DNA of 22,219 nucleotides from a virus. The notes under the pieces are model-generated. The model saw only the letters and a list, made by a program, of their open reading frames with translations. It was not told the DNA's origin and did no database searches. Positions 19,295 to 22,219 of the stretch are shown piece after piece. Position 1 is the stretch's first letter, and each line of letters opens with the position of its first letter. Both the position numbers and the translations under genes were made by a program. The stretch spans positions 1 through 22,219 of IMG/VR virus record IMGVR_UViG_3300031566_000406. One strand, written 5' to 3'.

Positions 19295-22219
19295 GTGGCT
19301 AATAGGTTCCTCAGAGAAGACGGTACTTATATCCTCAGAGAGGATGGCGGTTATCTACTGAGAGAATACCAGTATCTCTCTGGTGTAATTACTCAGACCC
19401 TCCCGTCTATAAACCAGTCTGGTACAGCTACGCACTTAGCGTTGTATGAGGGGGTTATTACTCAGACACTGCCGTCTATCAACCAGTCTGGTTCAGCTAC
19501 CCATGTAGCCCCTATATTTAGTGGTGTTATTACCCAAACGCTGCCCGCTATTACTCAGAGCATTTCAGGCAAGGTCTGGGACATAGGCGCTATAACTCAG
19601 ACACTGCCCTTCCTTGCACAATCAGGTGCAGCAACGCATGTAGCTCCGATATTCTCAGGTGTAATTACTCATACCTTACCTTCTGTTACCCAGTCTGCTA
19701 CGGGCGAGGTAACTAACGAAAAAGCAGGGGTTATCGTTCAGACCCTGCCTACTATTACCCAGAGCATGACAGGTATTGTCTGGGACATAGGTGTAATTAC
19801 TCAGACTCTATCGCCGATTACTCAGAGCATGTCAGGGGATGTTTGGAAGATAGGTGTAATTACCCAGACCCTCCAGCCTATAAATCAGTCTGGTGCTGCT
19901 ACACATGTAGCTCCAGTGTTCTCTGGTGTAATTACTCAGACCTTACCTTCTATTACTCAGTCTCTAACGGGTACATGGGCCCCAGGTACTGATACAGGCA
20001 TAATCGTACAAACGCTATCTCCTATTACTCAGTCTGGTACAGCTAGTACTCCACGCACTGGTGCTATAACTCAGACCTTAGGTGCGCTTAACCAGTCTGC
20101 GGCGGCTACAAACATCTGGCCCAGAGGCTCGATCACTCAGACGTTGCAGTTCATTACCCAAACTGGTACAGCCATCGCGCCATCTACAGGTGCTATAACA
20201 ACTAATTTAGGTCCGATAACAAGCGCGCTTACCGGCACAAACATATGGCCACAAGGGGCTATCACACAGACCTTAGGTGCTATTACTCAGTCTGGTACGG
20301 CCACTTATGACGCCGGTACTAAAACAGGTGTTGGTATACAGACCCTGCCATCGATTACACAGTCTGGTACTGCGACGTTCGTTGATGCGGGTAGTACTGA
20401 ATGTACGCCTCTGGATGCTATTGTCAGCTCCAGTGACTACGGTACCCCTAGCTATCTTGATCTGGACGACGATCCAGATTCCCCAGACGGTAACTGGACT
20501 GTCTGGGACGGTAACGGTGACGCAGACCTGCTGGCCTCGTTCCCTACCCCCTCTGCAGCTCCGTTAACAGGGGCGGACAAACAAGAATTTAAGATCCTCC
20601 TACGGAAAAATGCTACTGGTAACGATCCTGGCTATACCATCCACCTATATGAAAGTGGGTCAGCTACTTCTCCAACACATAGTGTTTCCGGAACACTGAC
20701 TGACGCTGGTGGAGATACAGTTGTAACCCTTACATGGGATGCGGGAGACCTCGCTACAGCCTCGGGAGCTAATGTCCAGCTATGGATGGAGCAAACCAGT
20801 GGTGGTACTGGTGGCGGACGACGCGGTGTAGAAATAGGTGCTATCCAGTGGTGCGCGAACATACCCAGTATTGTGTTCTGGGGGGCTACTACTCAGACCC
20901 TGCCGTCTATTAACCAGTCTGGGAACGCAACGTTCGCTCCGGGGACTAGTACTGGTGTTATAACGCAGACCTTAGGTGCGATAACACAGTCCGGAGACGC
21001 GGAATTTGTTCAGGCATTAGACAAGACGGGGGTTATAACCCAAGCCCTACCTTCTGTAACACAAGCCGCTACAGGTATCGTTTGGGATACGGGCGTTATA
21101 ACGCAGACCCTATCGTCTATCAACCAGTCTGCTACTGGCACCCACGAGGCACCTGTATTTAGCGGTGTTACTACTCAAGCGCTATCTGCTGTAACTCAAT
21201 CTCTCACGGGTATTGTTTGGGACACAGGCCAGATAAACCAGATTCTGTCGCCCATCAACCAGTCACTAACTGGTACTTTCGAAGTTCCTGTATTCAGTGG
21301 TGTAATTACTCAGTCTCTATCTTCTATTACTCAGTCTGCTGCAGGTATCGTCTGGGACATCGGCCAGATAAACCAGACACTGTCGTCTATTACGCAGTCT
21401 GGTACAGCTACCCATGTAGCGCCTATATCCAGTGGTGTTATTACACAAAGTCTGCTGACGATAACACAGGCATTAACAGGAATCGTCTGGGATACTGGTG
21501 TAATTACTCAGACTCTACCGTCTATCACACAATCGGGCGTAGCTACTCATGAGGCACCCGTATTCAGTGGTGTTATAGCGCAGGCTCTCCCATCTGTAAC
21601 CCAGGCGATGACGGGTACTGTTTGGGATATTGGTCAGATAAACCAGACGCTCTCGCCTGTTACGCAGTCTGGTGTAGCTACTTACGAAGCCCCAGTGTTC
21701 AGCGGGATTATTACCCAAACACTGGGTTCGATCACCCAGTCTGGTACAGCTAGTGCTCCGTCTACTGGCGCTATAACTCAGACTCTATCGTCGATCACCC
21801 AGTCTGGTACAGGTATCGTCCATGACATAGGAGCTATCAACCAGACACTGCCTGCCATTACACAGACCTTAGCTGGAACGTTCGCACCAGGAACTAGCAC
21901 TGGTTCGATCACCCAGACCTTACAGCCAGTAGCTCAGTCTGGTACAGCGGAGTTCACAGCTGGTGTAGAAGCTGTTGGCAATCAGACACTGGGGTCTATT
22001 ACTCAGTCTGGTACAGCGGAGTTCGCACCAGGAACCAGTACAGCGTCCATCACGCAGACCCTATCGTCTATCAACCAGTCTCTGGCGGGCAGTGCACCGT
22101 CCACAGGGGTTGTAACCCAAACACTACAACCAGTTACTCAGTCTGCTGCTGGCACCCATGAAGCCCCTGTATTTAGTGGTGCAATTACGCAGACACTACA
22201 ACCTGTTGCTCAGTCCTTA
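19295..22219 (+). CDS. giant modular repeat virion protein B, partial (runs off window)
   Basis: I translated this frame from GTG 19295 to the window end and found no stop, giving at least 975 residues. GGGGA lies 7 bases before GTG, which is only 3 bases after the stop of protein A. The start has three short repeats (FLREDGTYI, LREDGGYLL, REYQYL), a type of N-terminal repeat known in phage virion proteins. Residues ~30-369 hold 15 QTLPSITQS units. Residues 370-529 form a beta-sandwich-like domain (EFKILLRKNATGNDPGYTIH, LTWDAGDLATASGANVQLWM). About 20 more units run to the window end. It is clearly a paralogue of protein A and probably a long fibre. Confidence 0.8.
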   Translation, partial: MANRFLREDGTYILREDGGYLLREYQYLSGVITQTLPSINQSGTATHLALYEGVITQTLPSINQSGSATHVAPIFSGVITQTLPAITQSISGKVWDIGAITQTLPFLAQSGAATHVAPIFSGVITHTLPSVTQSATGEVTNEKAGVIVQTLPTITQSMTGIVWDIGVITQTLSPITQSMSGDVWKIGVITQTLQPINQSGAATHVAPVFSGVITQTLPSITQSLTGTWAPGTDTGIIVQTLSPITQSGTASTPRTGAITQTLGALNQSAAATNIWPRGSITQTLQFITQTGTAIAPSTGAITTNLGPITSALTGTNIWPQGAITQTLGAITQSGTATYDAGTKTGVGIQTLPSITQSGTATFVDAGSTECTPLDAIVSSSDYGTPSYLDLDDDPDSPDGNWTVWDGNGDADLLASFPTPSAAPLTGADKQEFKILLRKNATGNDPGYTIHLYESGSATSPTHSVSGTLTDAGGDTVVTLTWDAGDLATASGANVQLWMEQTSGGTGGGRRGVEIGAIQWCANIPSIVFWGATTQTLPSINQSGNATFAPGTSTGVITQTLGAITQSGDAEFVQALDKTGVITQALPSVTQAATGIVWDTGVITQTLSSINQSATGTHEAPVFSGVTTQALSAVTQSLTGIVWDTGQINQILSPINQSLTGTFEVPVFSGVITQSLSSITQSAAGIVWDIGQINQTLSSITQSGTATHVAPISSGVITQSLLTITQALTGIVWDTGVITQTLPSITQSGVATHEAPVFSGVIAQALPSVTQAMTGTVWDIGQINQTLSPVTQSGVATYEAPVFSGIITQTLGSITQSGTASAPSTGAITQTLSSITQSGTGIVHDIGAINQTLPAITQTLAGTFAPGTSTGSITQTLQPVAQSGTAEFTAGVEAVGNQTLGSITQSGTAEFAPGTSTASITQTLSSINQSLAGSAPSTGVVTQTLQPVTQSAAGTHEAPVFSGAITQTLQPVAQSL
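19382..20402 (+). repeat. coding repeat block B1, 15 units
   Basis: Units with the ITQTLPSITQS core and linkers shared with protein A. The 35-nt stretch 19757-19791 matches protein A's 16616-16650 at 33 positions, showing recent exchange between the two genes. Confidence 0.9.
20885..22219 (+). repeat. coding repeat block B2, about 20 units, cut by the window end
   Basis: The same core and linkers continue after the beta domain. It includes an exact higher-order array at 21032-21706. Confidence 0.9.
21032..21706 (+). repeat. higher-order repeat, 5 x 135 bp
   Basis: Ten successive units alternate strictly between a 21-residue type ending VWD[I/T]G and a 24-residue type ending [T/A][H/Y/F]xxPxxSG. 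Five 45-residue pairs fill 675 bp with no gap or extra codon. Confidence 0.9.

Noticed and set aside
20277-20567. Out-of-frame 96-residue ORF in protein B
   Set aside because: It overlaps the long open frame of protein B and has shadow-like Leu/Arg-rich composition.
21217-21552. Open +1 frame of 111 residues inside the repeat array
   Set aside because: It is an outcome of the repeated DNA having few stops in that frame; its Tyr/Cys-rich sequence mirrors the repeats and it has no ribosome-binding site.
16250-22219. CRISPR array
   Set aside because: The repeats are coding, of variable length, divergent at synonymous sites and without constant repeat/spacer structure.
15716-22219. Diversity-generating retroelement target
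   Set aside because: No reverse transcriptase or template-repeat pair is seen; variation between repeats is not limited to adenine positions.

Overview
The window is a piece of a tailed-phage genome (Caudoviricetes), either a free phage or a prophage; no host genes are visible. It carries the standard head module in order: HNH nuclease, small terminase, large terminase, P22-type portal, scaffold, N4-gp56-family major capsid protein and a head-tail adaptor. A virion fibre region with an S74 intramolecular-chaperone fibre follows. The pairing of a P22-like portal with an N4-gp56-type capsid suggests a short-tailed phage of a Gram-negative host, but no host-specific gene is seen, so this is inference.

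Layout. Positions 1-2013 are an accessory or early-type region: one small basic protein gene on the + strand (203-466), then four small leftward genes (675-1728). Two of these need starts that are easily missed: a GTG at 851 and an ATG at 1328. A 10-bp word, GATGATAGTA, occurs five times between these genes, together with many hairpins and a pair of swapped-order GC-rich repeats that bracket the leftward block. From 2014 everything is rightward. Two tiny Cys-rich ORFs of 39 and 34 aa, an unknown gene and an HNH-like gene lead into terS, a gene wedged between terS and terL, and terL. Two small beta-rich genes and a strong terminator (5926-5960) follow. The next block is portal, scaffold and an odd small gene (8884-9336). 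This gene ends in a capsid motif and may continue in the -1 frame into more capsid-like and terminase-like sequence. A hairpin-rich leader follows, then the capsid gene, a small beta-rich protein, a 12-bp hairpin and the connector/adaptor genes.

From 12.9 kb to the end the genes look like virion surface proteins: a small Ala/Thr-rich protein, the S74 fibre (13356-14135), a beta-rich protein, a small acidic protein and a Cys-rich protein. Two giant proteins (1191 aa, and at least 975 aa running off the window) come last. Both are built from about 20-26-residue units with a QTLPSITQS-like core joined by a small vocabulary of interchangeable linkers, and both are interrupted by beta-sandwich-like domains. 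The genes are tightly packed, with many 1-76 bp overlaps indicating translational coupling.

The most unusual signals are: (i) the capsid/terminase motif fragments just upstream of the capsid gene at a T5 slip site; (ii) the modular fibre repeats, including an exact 5 x 135 bp higher-order array; (iii) the GATGATAGTA-punctuated small-gene cassettes.
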